From: Rhodoblastus acidophilus
GTDB taxonomy: Bacteria; Pseudomonadota; Alphaproteobacteria; Rhizobiales; Beijerinckiaceae
Direction of reading: 5' to 3'
DNA length: 64,000 nt
Assembly: GCF_900187365.1 (NCBI RefSeq)
Contig: NZ_FYDG01000005.1
Location: forward strand, 183,747-247,746
A program made the translations under genes and the position numbers. Shown here one piece after another: positions 30,841 through 39,849 of this stretch (its first letter is position 1; each line of letters opens with the position of its first letter). The notes below the pieces were generated by a model. That model did no database searches, was not told the DNA's origin, and saw only the letters and a program-made list of their open reading frames with translations.

Positions 30841-31080
30841 ATGAAAGCCCGTGTCACCGTCACCCTGAAGACCGGCGTGCTCGACCCGCAGGGCAAGGCG
30901 ATCGAAGGCGCGCTGCACTCGCTCGGCGTCGCCGGCGTGGCGTCGGTGCGCCAGGGCAAGGTGTTCGACATCGAAGTCGAAGGCGACGACGCCGAAGCCG
31001 CCAAGGCGGCTCTGGCCGCCGCCAGCGAAAAACTGCTGGCCAATACGGTCGTCGAAAACTACCGCGTCGAAATCCTCTGA
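30841..31080 (+). CDS. purS: FGAM synthase subunit PurS
   Basis: PurS is the small structural subunit of the split FGAM synthase (PurL-PurQ-PurS) found in Alphaproteobacteria and Firmicutes. The 79-aa protein matches the family throughout: KARVTVTLKTGVLDPQGKAIEGALHSLG, GKVFDIEVEGDDAE and VENYRVEIL. The gene is 10 nt from purC and 21 nt from purQ. Confidence 0.96.
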   Translation: MKARVTVTLKTGVLDPQGKAIEGALHSLGVAGVASVRQGKVFDIEVEGDDAEAAKAALAAASEKLLANTVVENYRVEIL

Positions 31081-31101
31081 TTTCGGGTTCAAGAGGTTTT
31101 G

Positions 31102-31785
31102 ATGAAAGCCGCGATCGTTCTTTTCCCCGGCTCCAACCGCGAGGGCGACGCTTTTCGCGCGCTCAGACAGGCGGGGGCGGATGCAAGCATCGTCTGGCAT
31201 GACGACCATGCGCTTCCGGCGGGAACCGACCTTGTCGTCCTGCCCGGCGGCTTTTCCTATGGCGACTATCTGCGCTGCGGCGCCATCGCCGGCCGCGCCA
31301 AGATCATGGACGCCGTGCGCGCTCACGCCGCGCGCGGCGGCTATGTGCTGGGCATTTGCAACGGGTTTCAAATCCTGTGCGAAAGCGGCCTGCTGCCGGG
31401 CGTGCTGATGCGCAACCGCGACCTGCGCTTCGTCTGCAAGCGCCAGTTCCTGCGCGTCGAGCGCAATGACACCGCTTTCAGCCGCGCCTACGCCAAGCAT
31501 CAGGCGATCGACGTCGCCATCGCCCATGGCGAAGGCAATTACGAGGCGCATGACGAGACGATTCGCGAACTGGAGGACCAGGGCCGGGTCGCCTTCCGCT
31601 ATTGCAACGCCGACGGCGTGGTCGGCGGCGACGCCAATCCCAATGGCTCGACCAACGACATCGCCGGGATTTATTCGGAAAAGCTCAACGTGCTCGGCAT
31701 GATGCCGCATCCGGAAAACCTGATCGACCCGCTGGTCGGCGGCATTGACGGACGCGGCCTGTTCCAGAGCCTTGTCGCGGCATAA
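31102..31785 (+). CDS. purQ: FGAM synthase glutaminase subunit PurQ
   Basis: PurQ hydrolyses glutamine to supply ammonia to PurL. The 227-aa class I glutamine amidotransferase has nucleophile Cys86 in [20 protein letters not shown] upstream, and the catalytic His/Glu in MMPHPEN near the C-terminus. I start at the ATG with GAGG upstream; a TTG one codon earlier is less likely. The partner purL does not follow, rplS does, so purL must be elsewhere. Confidence 0.97.
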   Translation: MKAAIVLFPGSNREGDAFRALRQAGADASIVWHDDHALPAGTDLVVLPGGFSYGDYLRCGAIAGRAKIMDAVRAHAARGGYVLGICNGFQILCESGLLPGVLMRNRDLRFVCKRQFLRVERNDTAFSRAYAKHQAIDVAIAHGEGNYEAHDETIRELEDQGRVAFRYCNADGVVGGDANPNGSTNDIAGIYSEKLNVLGMMPHPENLIDPLVGGIDGRGLFQSLVAA

Positions 31786-31824
31786 AGGCTCGACAACGGC
31801 CGGATAATTCTGTATGGGACCGCC

Positions 31825-31915
31825 TCCGGCCGCAAAGCCGGACCAAAGCCGCCCACGTCTCGCGCGGGCGGAAAACAACTCACAACAGCGTTCCGAAACG
31901 CTCGCCGCAAGGCGA
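31825..31915 (+). promoter_or_regulatory. Structured leader of rplS: four consecutive hairpins
   Basis: Between purQ and rplS four short perfect stems lie in series: TCCGGC/GCCGGA (31825-31842, 6-nt loop), CCGCCC/GGGCGG (31849-31871), AGCGTT/AACGCT (31887-31902, CCGA loop) and TCGCC/GGCGA (31902-31915, GCAA tetraloop). The last stem ends 13 nt before the rplS ATG, next to its CGGAG ribosome-binding sequence. Autogenous control by L19 is a reasonable inference, as ribosomal-protein leaders often work this way. Confidence 0.45.
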
Positions 31916-31928
31916 AACGGAGAATGAC

Positions 31929-32321
31929 ATGGACCTTATCAAGCAGCTCGAAGCCGAGCAGATCGCCAAGCTTTCCGAAAACAAGACCATTCCGGAGTTC
32001 GGTCCCGGCGACACCGTGATCGTCAACGTGAAGGTCAAGGAAGGCGACCGCTCCCGCGTCCAGGCCTATGAAGGCGTGGTGATCGCCCGCAACGGCGGCG
32101 GTCTCAACGAGAGCTTCACCGTCCGCAAGATTTCCTATGGCGAAGGCGTGGAGCGCGTGTTCCCGGTCTATGGCCCGCTGATCGACTCGATCAAGGTGGT
32201 CCGTCGCGGCAAGGTGCGTCGCGCCAAGCTCTATTACCTCCGCGACCGTCGCGGCAAGTCGGCCCGTATCGCCGAGCGCACCGACCTCAAGGCCAAGGCC
32301 AAGACCGCCAAGGGCGAGTAA
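31929..32321 (+). CDS. rplS: 50S ribosomal protein L19
   Basis: L19 sits at the subunit interface of the ribosome. The 130-aa protein shows [75 protein letters not shown], and a short Lys-rich tail. It normally follows rpsP-rimM-trmD; here purQ precedes it and leuC follows. Confidence 0.98.
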   Translation: MDLIKQLEAEQIAKLSENKTIPEFGPGDTVIVNVKVKEGDRSRVQAYEGVVIARNGGGLNESFTVRKISYGEGVERVFPVYGPLIDSIKVVRRGKVRRAKLYYLRDRRGKSARIAERTDLKAKAKTAKGE

Positions 32322-32355
32322 CCCTTTTTGGGGTGAAAAAACTCGACTTTTTGCG

Positions 32356-32382
32356 AAGGCTGGCCGCTGCGCCAGCCTTTTT
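32356..32382 (+). terminator. Rho-independent terminator after rplS
   Basis: AAGGCTGGC (32356-32364) pairs with GCCAGCCTT (32371-32379) around a 6-nt loop, running into TTTTT. It separates rplS from leuC. Confidence 0.85.
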
Positions 32383-32480
32383 GCATTTGCAACTCAAAAC
32401 TGTTGCGCCTTGCGCCGCAAAGCGCCAGATAGACTCAACATTTCCGGGCGGACCGATCCGCCGCGACAGGGACAATAAAC

Positions 32481-33893
32481 ATGACCACGGGCAAGCCGCG
32501 CACTCTGTATGACAAGATCTGGGACGATCACGTCGTGGACATTCAGCCAGACGGCACCGCCCTGCTCTATATCGACCGCCACCTGATCCACGAAGTCACC
32601 AGCCCCCAGGCGTTCGAGGGCCTGCGCATCGCCGGCCGCAAGGTCCATGCGCCGGCCAAAACCCTCGCCGTGGTCGATCACAACGTCCCGACCACCGACC
32701 GCTCCAAGCCGATCGAAGACCCGCAATCCAAGGCGCAGGTCGAGCAGCTGGCGATCAACGCGGCCGACTTCGGCGTCGAATATTACAATGAACACGACCG
32801 CCGCCAGGGCGTCGTCCACATCGTCGGCCCCGAACAAGGCTTCACCCTGCCCGGCGCGACCATCGTCTGCGGCGACAGCCACACCTCCACCCATGGCGCG
32901 TTCGGCGCGCTGGCCCACGGCATCGGCACCTCCGAGGTCGAGCATGTGCTGGCGACCCAGACCCTGATCCAGGCCAAGGCCAAGAACATGCTGGTCAAGG
33001 TCAATGGCAAGCTCGGCGAAGGCGTCACCGCCAAGGACATCGTGCTGGCGATCATCGGCAAGATCGGCACCGCCGGCGGCACCGGCTATGTCATCGAATA
33101 TGCTGGCGAGGCCATCGAGAGCCTGTCGATGGAAGGCCGCATGACCGTCTGCAATATGTCGATCGAAGGCGGCGCCCGCGCCGGACTGATCGCCCCGGAC
33201 GAAAAGACCTTCGCTTACCTGAAGGATCGCCCCAAGGCGCCCACGGGCGAGGCCTGGGAGCGCGCGATCCATTACTGGAGCCAGCTCAAGTCCGATCCGG
33301 GCGCGCATTACGACGCCGTGGTCGAACTCGACGCCGGCAATCTTCCGCCGGTGCTGACCTGGGGCACCAGCCCCGAGGACGTCGTCACCATCGACGGCCT
33401 CGTCCCGACCGTCGAGAGCGGCAAGACCGAGGCGCAGCGCGCCAAGATCGCCCGCGCCCTCGACTATATGGGCCTCAAGGGCGGTGAGAAGCCGACCGAC
33501 ATCAAGATCGACCGCGTCTTCATCGGCTCCTGCACCAACGGCCGCATCGAGGATCTCCGCGCCGCCGCGAAGATTGCAGAGGGCAAGACCGTCGCCGCCC
33601 ACGTCAATGCGCTGGTGGTGCCCGGTTCGGGTCTGGTCAAGGAACAGGCGGAAGCCGAGGGCCTCGACAAGATTTTCGTCGCCGCCGGCTTTGAGTGGCG
33701 CGAGCCCGGCTGTTCCATGTGCCTGGCGATGAACCCCGACCGTCTGGCGCCCGGCGAACGCTGCGCTTCGACCTCGAACCGCAATTTCGAGGGCCGCCAG
33801 GGTTTTAAGGGCCGCACCCACCTCGTCTCCCCCGCCATGGCGGCGGCGGCGGCGATCGCCGGCCATTTCGTCGACGTGCGCGACGTCAAGTAA
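32481..33893 (+). CDS. leuC: 3-Isopropylmalate dehydratase large subunit
   Basis: LeuC with LeuD isomerises isopropylmalate in leucine synthesis, using a [4Fe-4S] cluster. The 470-aa protein starts [14 protein letters not shown], contains [32 protein letters not shown], and has the cluster cysteines in GSCTNGR (near 351) and CSMC (411-414). Two small genes separate it from leuD. Confidence 0.98.
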   Translation: MTTGKPRTLYDKIWDDHVVDIQPDGTALLYIDRHLIHEVTSPQAFEGLRIAGRKVHAPAKTLAVVDHNVPTTDRSKPIEDPQSKAQVEQLAINAADFGVEYYNEHDRRQGVVHIVGPEQGFTLPGATIVCGDSHTSTHGAFGALAHGIGTSEVEHVLATQTLIQAKAKNMLVKVNGKLGEGVTAKDIVLAIIGKIGTAGGTGYVIEYAGEAIESLSMEGRMTVCNMSIEGGARAGLIAPDEKTFAYLKDRPKAPTGEAWERAIHYWSQLKSDPGAHYDAVVELDAGNLPPVLTWGTSPEDVVTIDGLVPTVESGKTEAQRAKIARALDYMGLKGGEKPTDIKIDRVFIGSCTNGRIEDLRAAAKIAEGKTVAAHVNALVVPGSGLVKEQAEAEGLDKIFVAAGFEWREPGCSMCLAMNPDRLAPGERCASTSNRNFEGRQGFKGRTHLVSPAMAAAAAIAGHFVDVRDVK

Positions 33894-33902
33894 GAGGCGC
33901 GG

Positions 33903-34409
33903 ATGGACGCGGAACACCTGCGCGCGCTTCAGGCGCCGTTGAAGGAGAAATACAGGACGGATGCGCAATCCGCCCTGGTGACGCTCCATGCGCAGGGCGA
34001 CGTGTCCGGCGACGGCCTGGCCTGCAAGGTCCAGACGTCGCGCGCCTTGATCGAGGCCGGTCTGCATCCCGCCACCGGCGGAACGGGCGTTCAAGCCTGT
34101 TCCGGCGACATGCTGCTGGAGGCCCTGGTCGCCTGCGCCGGCGTCACGCTGAAGGCGGTGGCGACGGCGCTGGACTTCAAGCTCAAGGGCGGCGCCGTGC
34201 GCGCCGAGGGCGATCTGGACTTTCGCGGCACGCTCGGCGTCGCCAAGGACGCCCCGGTCGGCTTCGTCGCGATACGCCTGTTGTTCGATCTGGAAACAGA
34301 CGAACCGCAGGAGCGCATCGACGCGCTGACCAAGCTGACGGAACGCTATTGCGTGGTGTTCCAGACGCTGGCGAAGCCGCCGCAGATCACGCTGACGGTG
34401 AAGCGCTGA
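33903..34409 (+). CDS. OsmC-family protein
   Basis: OsmC/Ohr proteins are thiol-dependent peroxidases or related hydrolases. The 168-aa protein has the family core GGTGVQACSGDMLLEALVACAGVTLKAVA, with a cysteine in ACAG, and a second conserved cysteine in ERYCVVFQTL; such a Cys pair is the active-site hallmark. It lies between leuC (9-nt gap) and the zincin gene (0-nt gap), inside the leucine cluster. Protecting the Fe-S isomerase from oxidants is an attractive idea but is inference. Confidence 0.88.
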   Translation: MDAEHLRALQAPLKEKYRTDAQSALVTLHAQGDVSGDGLACKVQTSRALIEAGLHPATGGTGVQACSGDMLLEALVACAGVTLKAVATALDFKLKGGAVRAEGDLDFRGTLGVAKDAPVGFVAIRLLFDLETDEPQERIDALTKLTERYCVVFQTLAKPPQITLTVKR

Positions 34410-34835
34410 ATGGGCAGCATCAACCCTCCCTCCGTCGATTGGGCGTTGCGCAAGGCGCCGTCGCTGGCCGATTTCGAGACGCTGGCGGAAGCCGCCTTCC
34501 TGCGCCTCCCCAAAAGGTTCCTGCGCTATTGCAACGGACTGGTGATCCAGATCGAGGACTTCCCGGACGAGGAAACGCTCGACGAAATGGGCTGCGAAAG
34601 CGAATTCGAGCTTTTGGGCCTGTTTCACGGGCGCGGCCTCACCCAGGGCGATGAGGTTCAGACCGGGCAGTTCCCCAACATGGTCTATCTCTACCGTCGT
34701 CCGATCCTGGACGCCTGGGCCGAAGGCGAGGAGTTGCTGGGCGATCTCGTCCGGCACGTCCTCATCCATGAGATCGGCCACCATTTCGGTCTGTCCGACG
34801 AGGACATGGAAACCATCGAGCGCGAAGCCGACTAG
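34410..34835 (+). CDS. Zincin-like metallopeptidase domain protein
   Basis: This 141-aa protein ends with HVLIHEIGHHFGLSDEDME, an HExxHxxGxxD zincin motif giving two His ligands, the catalytic Glu, and a third ligand (His or Asp). It belongs to a family of short, cytoplasmic zincins of unknown substrate (DUF1025/zincin_1). It starts at the base after the OsmC stop and ends 21 nt before leuD, so it is in the leu operon. Confidence 0.88.
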   Translation: MGSINPPSVDWALRKAPSLADFETLAEAAFLRLPKRFLRYCNGLVIQIEDFPDEETLDEMGCESEFELLGLFHGRGLTQGDEVQTGQFPNMVYLYRRPILDAWAEGEELLGDLVRHVLIHEIGHHFGLSDEDMETIEREAD

Positions 34836-34856
34836 TTTAACAAAGCGAGCAAGACA

Positions 34857-35462
34857 ATGGACAAGTTCACGGTATTGACGGGCGTGGCCGCGCCGCTGCC
34901 GATCACCAATATCGACACCGACATGATCATCCCCAAGCAATATCTGAAGACGATCGCCCGCACCGGCCTGGGCAAGGGTCTGTTTTCGGAAATGCGCTAC
35001 AGGGAAGACGGCTCGGAAAACCCCGATTTCGTCCTCAACCAGCCGGCCTATCGCAAGGCGCAGATCGTCGTCGCCGAGGACAATTTCGGCTGCGGATCCT
35101 CGCGCGAACACGCGCCCTGGGCGCTGCTCGATTTCGGCATCCGCGCGATCATCTCGACCAGCTTCGCCGACATTTTCTACAATAACTGCTTCAAGAACGG
35201 CATTCTGCCGATCAAGGTGTCGAAGGAAGACCTCGCAAAGCTGATGGACGACGCCCAGCGCGGCGCCAACGCCACCATGACCATCGACCTCGCGGCGCAG
35301 GAAGTGCGCGGCCCCGACGGCGGCGTGGTGAAATTCGACATCGACCCGCATCGCAAGCACTGCCTGCTGGAAGGGCTGGACGATATCGGCCTCACCCTGG
35401 TCAAGGCGCCCAAGATCGGCGCGTTCGAATCCAAGATCGCGCAGGAGCGCCCCTGGATCTGA
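34857..35462 (+). CDS. leuD: 3-Isopropylmalate dehydratase small subunit
   Basis: LeuD is the swivel domain that completes the isomerase active site. The 201-aa protein has the family signature [20 protein letters not shown] and the substrate loop [26 protein letters not shown]. It is the partner of leuC, two genes upstream. Confidence 0.98.
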   Translation: MDKFTVLTGVAAPLPITNIDTDMIIPKQYLKTIARTGLGKGLFSEMRYREDGSENPDFVLNQPAYRKAQIVVAEDNFGCGSSREHAPWALLDFGIRAIISTSFADIFYNNCFKNGILPIKVSKEDLAKLMDDAQRGANATMTIDLAAQEVRGPDGGVVKFDIDPHRKHCLLEGLDDIGLTLVKAPKIGAFESKIAQERPWI

Positions 35463-35516
35463 CGACCGTCCGACAAGGCTGATGATTGGTTAACAAAATC
35501 AAGTTAGGCTCGGGGC

Positions 35517-36695
35517 ATGAAAGTCCTGAGCCTTTCTCTTTGCACCCTTCTCGCGCTCGGCGTGTCCGCGCGCGCCGATTTCGATTCCTGCAAGGCGCGC
35601 ATCAAGGCCGAGGCCGCGTCCGAGGGCGTGTCGGGCGCAACGCTTTCGCGCGCCCTCGACGACCTCGAGCCGAATGACGCCCCGAGCTTCCTCGGGGTCC
35701 AGCCGGAATTCTCGACGCCGATCTGGGACTATATCGCCGGACTGGTGGATGAGGAACGCGTCAGCGAAGGCCGCGCCGCTTTCGCCGCCAACCGGCAGGC
35801 CGCCGTGGCCGCCCAGCAGCGATTTGGCGTCGAGGCCGCCGCCGTCGTCGCGGTCTGGGGCGTGGAATCCAATTTCGGCAAGAATTTTGGCGCGCGTCCC
35901 GTGATTCAGTCGCTGGCATCGCTGGCTTGTCTGGGCAGCCGCCGCAACGACTATTTTCGCAGCGAGTTGATCGCCGCCCTGAAAATCGTCGATCACGGCG
36001 ACGTCCAGCTTGATGAATTCACCGGCTCCTGGGCGGGCGCGTTCGGCAACACCCAGTTCATGCCCTCGACCTTCCTGCGCCTCGCCGTCGATATGGACGG
36101 CGACGGGCGCCGCGACGTGGTCGGTTCGGTCGCCGACGCCCTCGGCTCCACCGCCAATTTCCTGCGGTCTTCGGGATGGGTGAGCGGATTGCCCTGGGGT
36201 TTTGAGGTCGCGCTGCCGGAAAATTACCATGGACCGTCGGGGCGGTCGGCGAAGCATCCGCTGGCGAGCTGGGCGGCGCGCGGCCTGACCCGCATCGACG
36301 GCTCCGCCCTGTCCGGCTCGGGCGCGTTCGGCCTGCTGCTGCCCGCGGGACCGCAGGGACCGGCCTTCCTGGTGTCGCGCAACTTCGACGCCTTCTACGC
36401 CTATAATGCCGCGGAATCCTATGCGCTGGCCATCGCCTTGCTGTCCGACCGGCTCAAAGGCAAGCCGGGGGTGCGGACGCCCTGGCCCACCGACGACCCC
36501 GGTCTGTCGCGCGCCGAGCGCCGCGAGGTCCAGGCGCGGCTGGAACAGCGTGGTTTTGACGTCGGCGGCAAGCATGACGGCGTGATGGGAACCAAGACCC
36601 GCGAGGCGATCAAGGCGTATGAGGACGCCAACGGCCTCAAGCCGGACGGCCGCGCCGGCCAAAAAGTGCTCGAACTTTTGCGCGCGGGACGTTGA
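35517..36695 (+). CDS. Lytic murein transglycosylase, MltB type, with peptidoglycan-binding domain
   Basis: MltB-type enzymes cleave the MurNAc-GlcNAc bond to make 1,6-anhydro ends. The 392-aa protein has a Sec signal peptide (about 1-20, cleaved after SARA), a SLT_2 catalytic domain with Glu117 in VWGVESNFG, GSWAGAFGNTQFMPS, and a C-terminal PG_binding_1 domain (about 330-390, RGFDVGGKHDGVMGTKTREAI). There is no lipobox, so it should be soluble in the periplasm. It lies downstream of leuD, with a 54-nt gap. Confidence 0.93.
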   Translation: MKVLSLSLCTLLALGVSARADFDSCKARIKAEAASEGVSGATLSRALDDLEPNDAPSFLGVQPEFSTPIWDYIAGLVDEERVSEGRAAFAANRQAAVAAQQRFGVEAAAVVAVWGVESNFGKNFGARPVIQSLASLACLGSRRNDYFRSELIAALKIVDHGDVQLDEFTGSWAGAFGNTQFMPSTFLRLAVDMDGDGRRDVVGSVADALGSTANFLRSSGWVSGLPWGFEVALPENYHGPSGRSAKHPLASWAARGLTRIDGSALSGSGAFGLLLPAGPQGPAFLVSRNFDAFYAYNAAESYALAIALLSDRLKGKPGVRTPWPTDDPGLSRAERREVQARLEQRGFDVGGKHDGVMGTKTREAIKAYEDANGLKPDGRAGQKVLELLRAGR

Positions 36696-36698
36696 GGC

Positions 36699-37307
36699 TC
36701 AATCCAGCTTGATGAGGGCGTCCGGCAATTCGTTGCCGCCGCCTTTGGAGGGCGCGGCGCGTTCGAGCAAGGCGCCACAGCGGTCGATGGCCGCGACAAA
36801 TCCCTCGGTCACCCGTCCGTCGCGCAAGCGCTCGGTGAGCAGCGCGATGGCCTCGCGCCATTCCTCGTCTGAAATTGTTTGCGCCAGGGCGCCGTCAGGC
36901 AGGATGCGCGCATAACGCTCCGCGAGCGACACGAAGATCAGCACGCCCGCCCGGCTTTCGGCGCCGCCGACGCCTCGCGTGAAAAATTGCTCGGTCGCGG
37001 CGCGGAACGCTTGCCGACGTCGTTCGGCGCGCGGAACCAGCGCGACCCCGAGCGAGGTGAGGCCCAACAGCAGCAGCGCGCCGAGAAAAACCGCGACTTG
37101 CAGCGCAAAGATAGATTGGGCGGACCAGTCCGTCGCCGACAACAGCGGCCACGGAACCAGGCACGCCAACACGCCGGCATAGCGCGCGGCGGCGCCGCCG
37201 GAATCGCAGGATTTTTGCGCGAGGACGCAGACGATCTGGCCGCTCGACCTCGCCTCGGCCCGCCGCACCGCCGCGACGATTTGCGTTTCATCGACCTGAG
37301 CGCGCAT
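36699..37307 (-). CDS. TPM-domain membrane protein (second of a pair)
   Basis: The 202-aa protein has a short N-terminal part of a TPM domain (TQIVAAVRRAEARSSGQIVCVLAQ), an inserted pair of membrane segments (about 43-58 and 68-91), and the rest of the TPM domain (RAGVLIFVSLAERYARILPDGALAQ). TPM domains occur in membrane proteins involved in photosystem II repair and respiratory assembly; here the role is unknown. Its start overlaps the upstream TPM gene by one base (TGATG). It has no signal peptide and ends convergent to mltB, 3 nt away. Confidence 0.85.
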   Translation of the reverse strand: MRAQVDETQIVAAVRRAEARSSGQIVCVLAQKSCDSGGAAARYAGVLACLVPWPLLSATDWSAQSIFALQVAVFLGALLLLGLTSLGVALVPRAERRRQAFRAATEQFFTRGVGGAESRAGVLIFVSLAERYARILPDGALAQTISDEEWREAIALLTERLRDGRVTEGFVAAIDRCGALLERAAPSKGGGNELPDALIKLD

Positions 37308-38089
37308 CACCAGTCTCCCGAAGCGCCGCCGCCGCCCGACGAGCCGCCGCCGCCGGAAAAGCCGGAATCGCCGCCGCCCGAAGAACCGCCCCATCCGCCG
37401 CCGCCGCTGGACCCGCCGGGACCGCCCATGACGATGAAGGGGCCTCCGCCTCCGCCACCGCGCCGACTTTGCCAGATGATGAGGATCACCAGGGCGACAA
37501 TGAGGAAAGGCAGGATCGCATTGAACAGGGAGTCCGGCGAATCCTGACGCAGATCCGGCTTTTTCTGCCATTCGCTGGTGTCGGTGGTCAGAATCGAAAT
37601 GACGTCGTCGACGCCCCGGTCGATCCCGCCGGCGAAATCGCCCGCCTTGAAGCGCGGGGCGACGCCATTGACGATAATCAGCTTCGACAAGGCGTCGGTC
37701 AGGACGCCTTCGAGGCCGTAGCCGACCTCGATCCGCACCTTTCGTTCCTTGGGCGCGACCAGCAGCAGGACGCCGTTGTTTTTTGTCTTCTCGCCCAGCC
37801 CCCATTTGCGAAACAGCAGATTGGCGAAGGTTTCGATATCCTGGTCCTGCAAGGAGGCGAGCGTCGCGACCACGAACTGGATGCTCGACCTGTTCTCCAG
37901 ATCGGCCAGCTTGGACTCGACCGCCCGCCGGCTGTCAGGCGACAGAACATTGGCCTGATCGACCACACGGCCGGTCAGCTCGGGGAATTTCAGGTTCTGC
38001 GCCTGCGCGAGCGTCGCGAAGGTCAGCAAGACGCCCATGATCAGCCAGGCGAGCGCCTGCCGCGCCGGTGAAGGCCAAGCCTGCCGCAT
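37307..38089 (-). CDS. TPM-domain protein, YgcG family, with Gly/Ser-rich tail
   Basis: This 260-aa protein has a signal peptide (about 1-30), a periplasmic TPM domain (about 36-165, LTGRVVDQANVLSPDSRRAVESKL and GVLLLVAPKERKVRIEVGYGLEG), a membrane segment (about 189-206) and a cytoplasmic tail (211-260) almost all Gly and Ser. The layout is that of the YgcG family found with LemA. It forms an operon with lemA (15-nt gap) and the second TPM gene. Confidence 0.92.
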   Translation of the reverse strand: MRQAWPSPARQALAWLIMGVLLTFATLAQAQNLKFPELTGRVVDQANVLSPDSRRAVESKLADLENRSSIQFVVATLASLQDQDIETFANLLFRKWGLGEKTKNNGVLLLVAPKERKVRIEVGYGLEGVLTDALSKLIIVNGVAPRFKAGDFAGGIDRGVDDVISILTTDTSEWQKKPDLRQDSPDSLFNAILPFLIVALVILIIWQSRRGGGGGGPFIVMGGPGGSSGGGGWGGSSGGGDSGFSGGGGSSGGGGASGDW

Positions 38090-38104
38090 AGGCGCCTCCG
38101 CGCG

Positions 38105-38701
38105 TCAGAACTTCACTTGCGGCGCCGATTGCGAATTGTCCGAAGCGGCGAAGCCCGCCATCGGCTTCTTGCCGCGAAACACGGTAACGGCCCAGAGCGC
38201 CGACGGCAGGGTTTCCAGCGTCAGATTGTAGTCGCGCACGGCGGAGATATAGTCGCGCCGCGCCACCGCAATGCGGTTCTCCGTGCCCTCGAGCTGCGAC
38301 TGCAGCGCCATGAAATTCTGGTTCGACTTGAGATCGGGGTAGCTCTCCGAAATCGCCATCAGACGCCCGAGCGCGCCGGAAAGCTGCGCCTGCGCGTCCT
38401 GAAACTGCTTGAGCTTATCCGGGTCCGTCAGCTGCGAGGCGTCCACATGCACCTGCGTCGCCTTGGCGCGCGCCTCGGTCACGCCGACCAGCACGTCCTT
38501 TTCCTGCTTGGCGTAACCCTGCACGGTGGCGACGAGATTCGGGATCAGGTCGGCGCGGCGCTGGTATTGGTTCTGCACGTCGGCCCATTTCGCTTTGGCT
38601 TCTTCCTCGGCGGTGGGGATCGTATTGTAGCCGCAGCCGGAAAGGCTGAGTCCGACGGCGGCGATGACGGCGAAATTTCTCAGCCGGGTCGAAAGGCGCA
38701 T
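38105..38701 (-). CDS. lemA: LemA-family lipoprotein
   Basis: LemA proteins are helical and membrane-attached; they occur with TPM proteins, and their function is not known. The 198-aa product has a signal with lipobox LSGCG, so it should be lipidated at that cysteine, and the LemA core (WADVQNQYQRRADLIPNLVATVQGYAKQEKDVL and NFMALQSQLEGTENRIAVARRDY). I choose the ATG at 38701 because GAGG lies 9 nt upstream; an ATG three codons earlier abuts the GAGG. It is the first gene of a three-gene operon. Confidence 0.93.
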   Translation of the reverse strand: MRLSTRLRNFAVIAAVGLSLSGCGYNTIPTAEEEAKAKWADVQNQYQRRADLIPNLVATVQGYAKQEKDVLVGVTEARAKATQVHVDASQLTDPDKLKQFQDAQAQLSGALGRLMAISESYPDLKSNQNFMALQSQLEGTENRIAVARRDYISAVRDYNLTLETLPSALWAVTVFRGKKPMAGFAASDNSQSAPQVKF

Positions 38702-38736
38702 GGCTTGCATCCTCGTTTCAGGTCGTGCGGCTCAAT

Positions 38737-39720
38737 CTAAGCTTGCGGCACCGCCAGCACAATCTTCCCCTGCGCCTTGCGTTCCTTGAGCAGGTTCAGC
38801 GCCTCGGCGATTCTCTCCAGCGGCAGCACCGCGTGGACGTGGGCGGAGATGGTCTTGTCCGCCGCCCAGGCGAACAGCTGCGCCATATTTGCGCGATGGG
38901 CCTCGGGCTCGCGTTTGACGAACTCGCCCCAATAGACCCCGATGATGGCGCAGCCCTTAAGCAGCGTGAGATTCAGCGGAATTTTCGGGATGTCGCCGGC
39001 GGCGAAGCCGACGACCAAAAACCGCCCGTTCCAGGCGATGGCGCGCAAGGCTTTTTCGCTGAATTCGCCGCCGATCGCGTCATAGACGCAGTCAACGCCG
39101 CGCCCGCCGGTCATGCGTTTCAGCGTCTCCTTCAAATCCTCCGTGGAATAATCGACGCCACGCTGCGCGCCAAACTCCCGCGCGAAAGCCAGCTTGTCCG
39201 GCGAGGAGGCGCAGGCGATCACCTCCGCGCCGAGAGCGCGTCCGATTTCGACCGCCGCCAGCCCGACGCCGCCGGAAGCGCCAAGCACCGCCAAAGTCTC
39301 GCCCGCTTGCAGCGCGCCGCGCTGCTTCAGCGCATAGAGCGTCGTGCCATAGGTGATGAACAGGCCGGCGGCCTGATCGTCGCTCAAACCGTCCGGCACA
39401 GGCGCGAGATCGGCGGCGGAGACGATCAGGCGCGACCGCGCGGCGCCGTAGGAGCAATAGCCGGCCACGCGCTGCCCGACAGCAAAACCCTCGACGCCCG
39501 CGCCGAGCGCGATCACACGGCCGCAAAACTCGCCCCCCGGCGAAAATGGCAACGCCGGCTTTACCTGATATTTATCGGCGATGATCAGCGTGTCGAAAAA
39601 ATTGAGCGCCACGCGCGAGGGCGCGACGAGAATCTCGCCCGCTTCCGGCGTCGGATCGGGCAGGTTTCGCAAAACCAGATTTTCCGGCGGCCCGAAACTT
39701 TCACATAATGCTGCGATCAT
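38737..39720 (-). CDS. Quinone oxidoreductase-like zinc-independent alcohol dehydrogenase family protein
   Basis: The 327-aa protein is a medium-chain dehydrogenase of the QOR branch: N-terminal GroES-like domain (about 1-120) without the catalytic zinc ligands, then a Rossmann domain with VLGASGGVGLAAVEIGRALGA for NADPH. Quinones or enoyl compounds are typical substrates; the real one is unknown. It is divergent from the IalB-like gene. Confidence 0.9.
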   Translation of the reverse strand: MIAALCESFGPPENLVLRNLPDPTPEAGEILVAPSRVALNFFDTLIIADKYQVKPALPFSPGGEFCGRVIALGAGVEGFAVGQRVAGYCSYGAARSRLIVSAADLAPVPDGLSDDQAAGLFITYGTTLYALKQRGALQAGETLAVLGASGGVGLAAVEIGRALGAEVIACASSPDKLAFAREFGAQRGVDYSTEDLKETLKRMTGGRGVDCVYDAIGGEFSEKALRAIAWNGRFLVVGFAAGDIPKIPLNLTLLKGCAIIGVYWGEFVKREPEAHRANMAQLFAWAADKTISAHVHAVLPLERIAEALNLLKERKAQGKIVLAVPQA

Positions 39721-39849
39721 GCCTCTGCACCTTGGCGGGAGTTCCCAGTCTGGTCCGATTTCCGCCCAGTTCTTACCATATCCGGCTGGAGCTACGCTCT
39801 TGCCAAAAAGAAAACCACGCTATGATCCTCGCCAAGTGATTCGCCTGAA

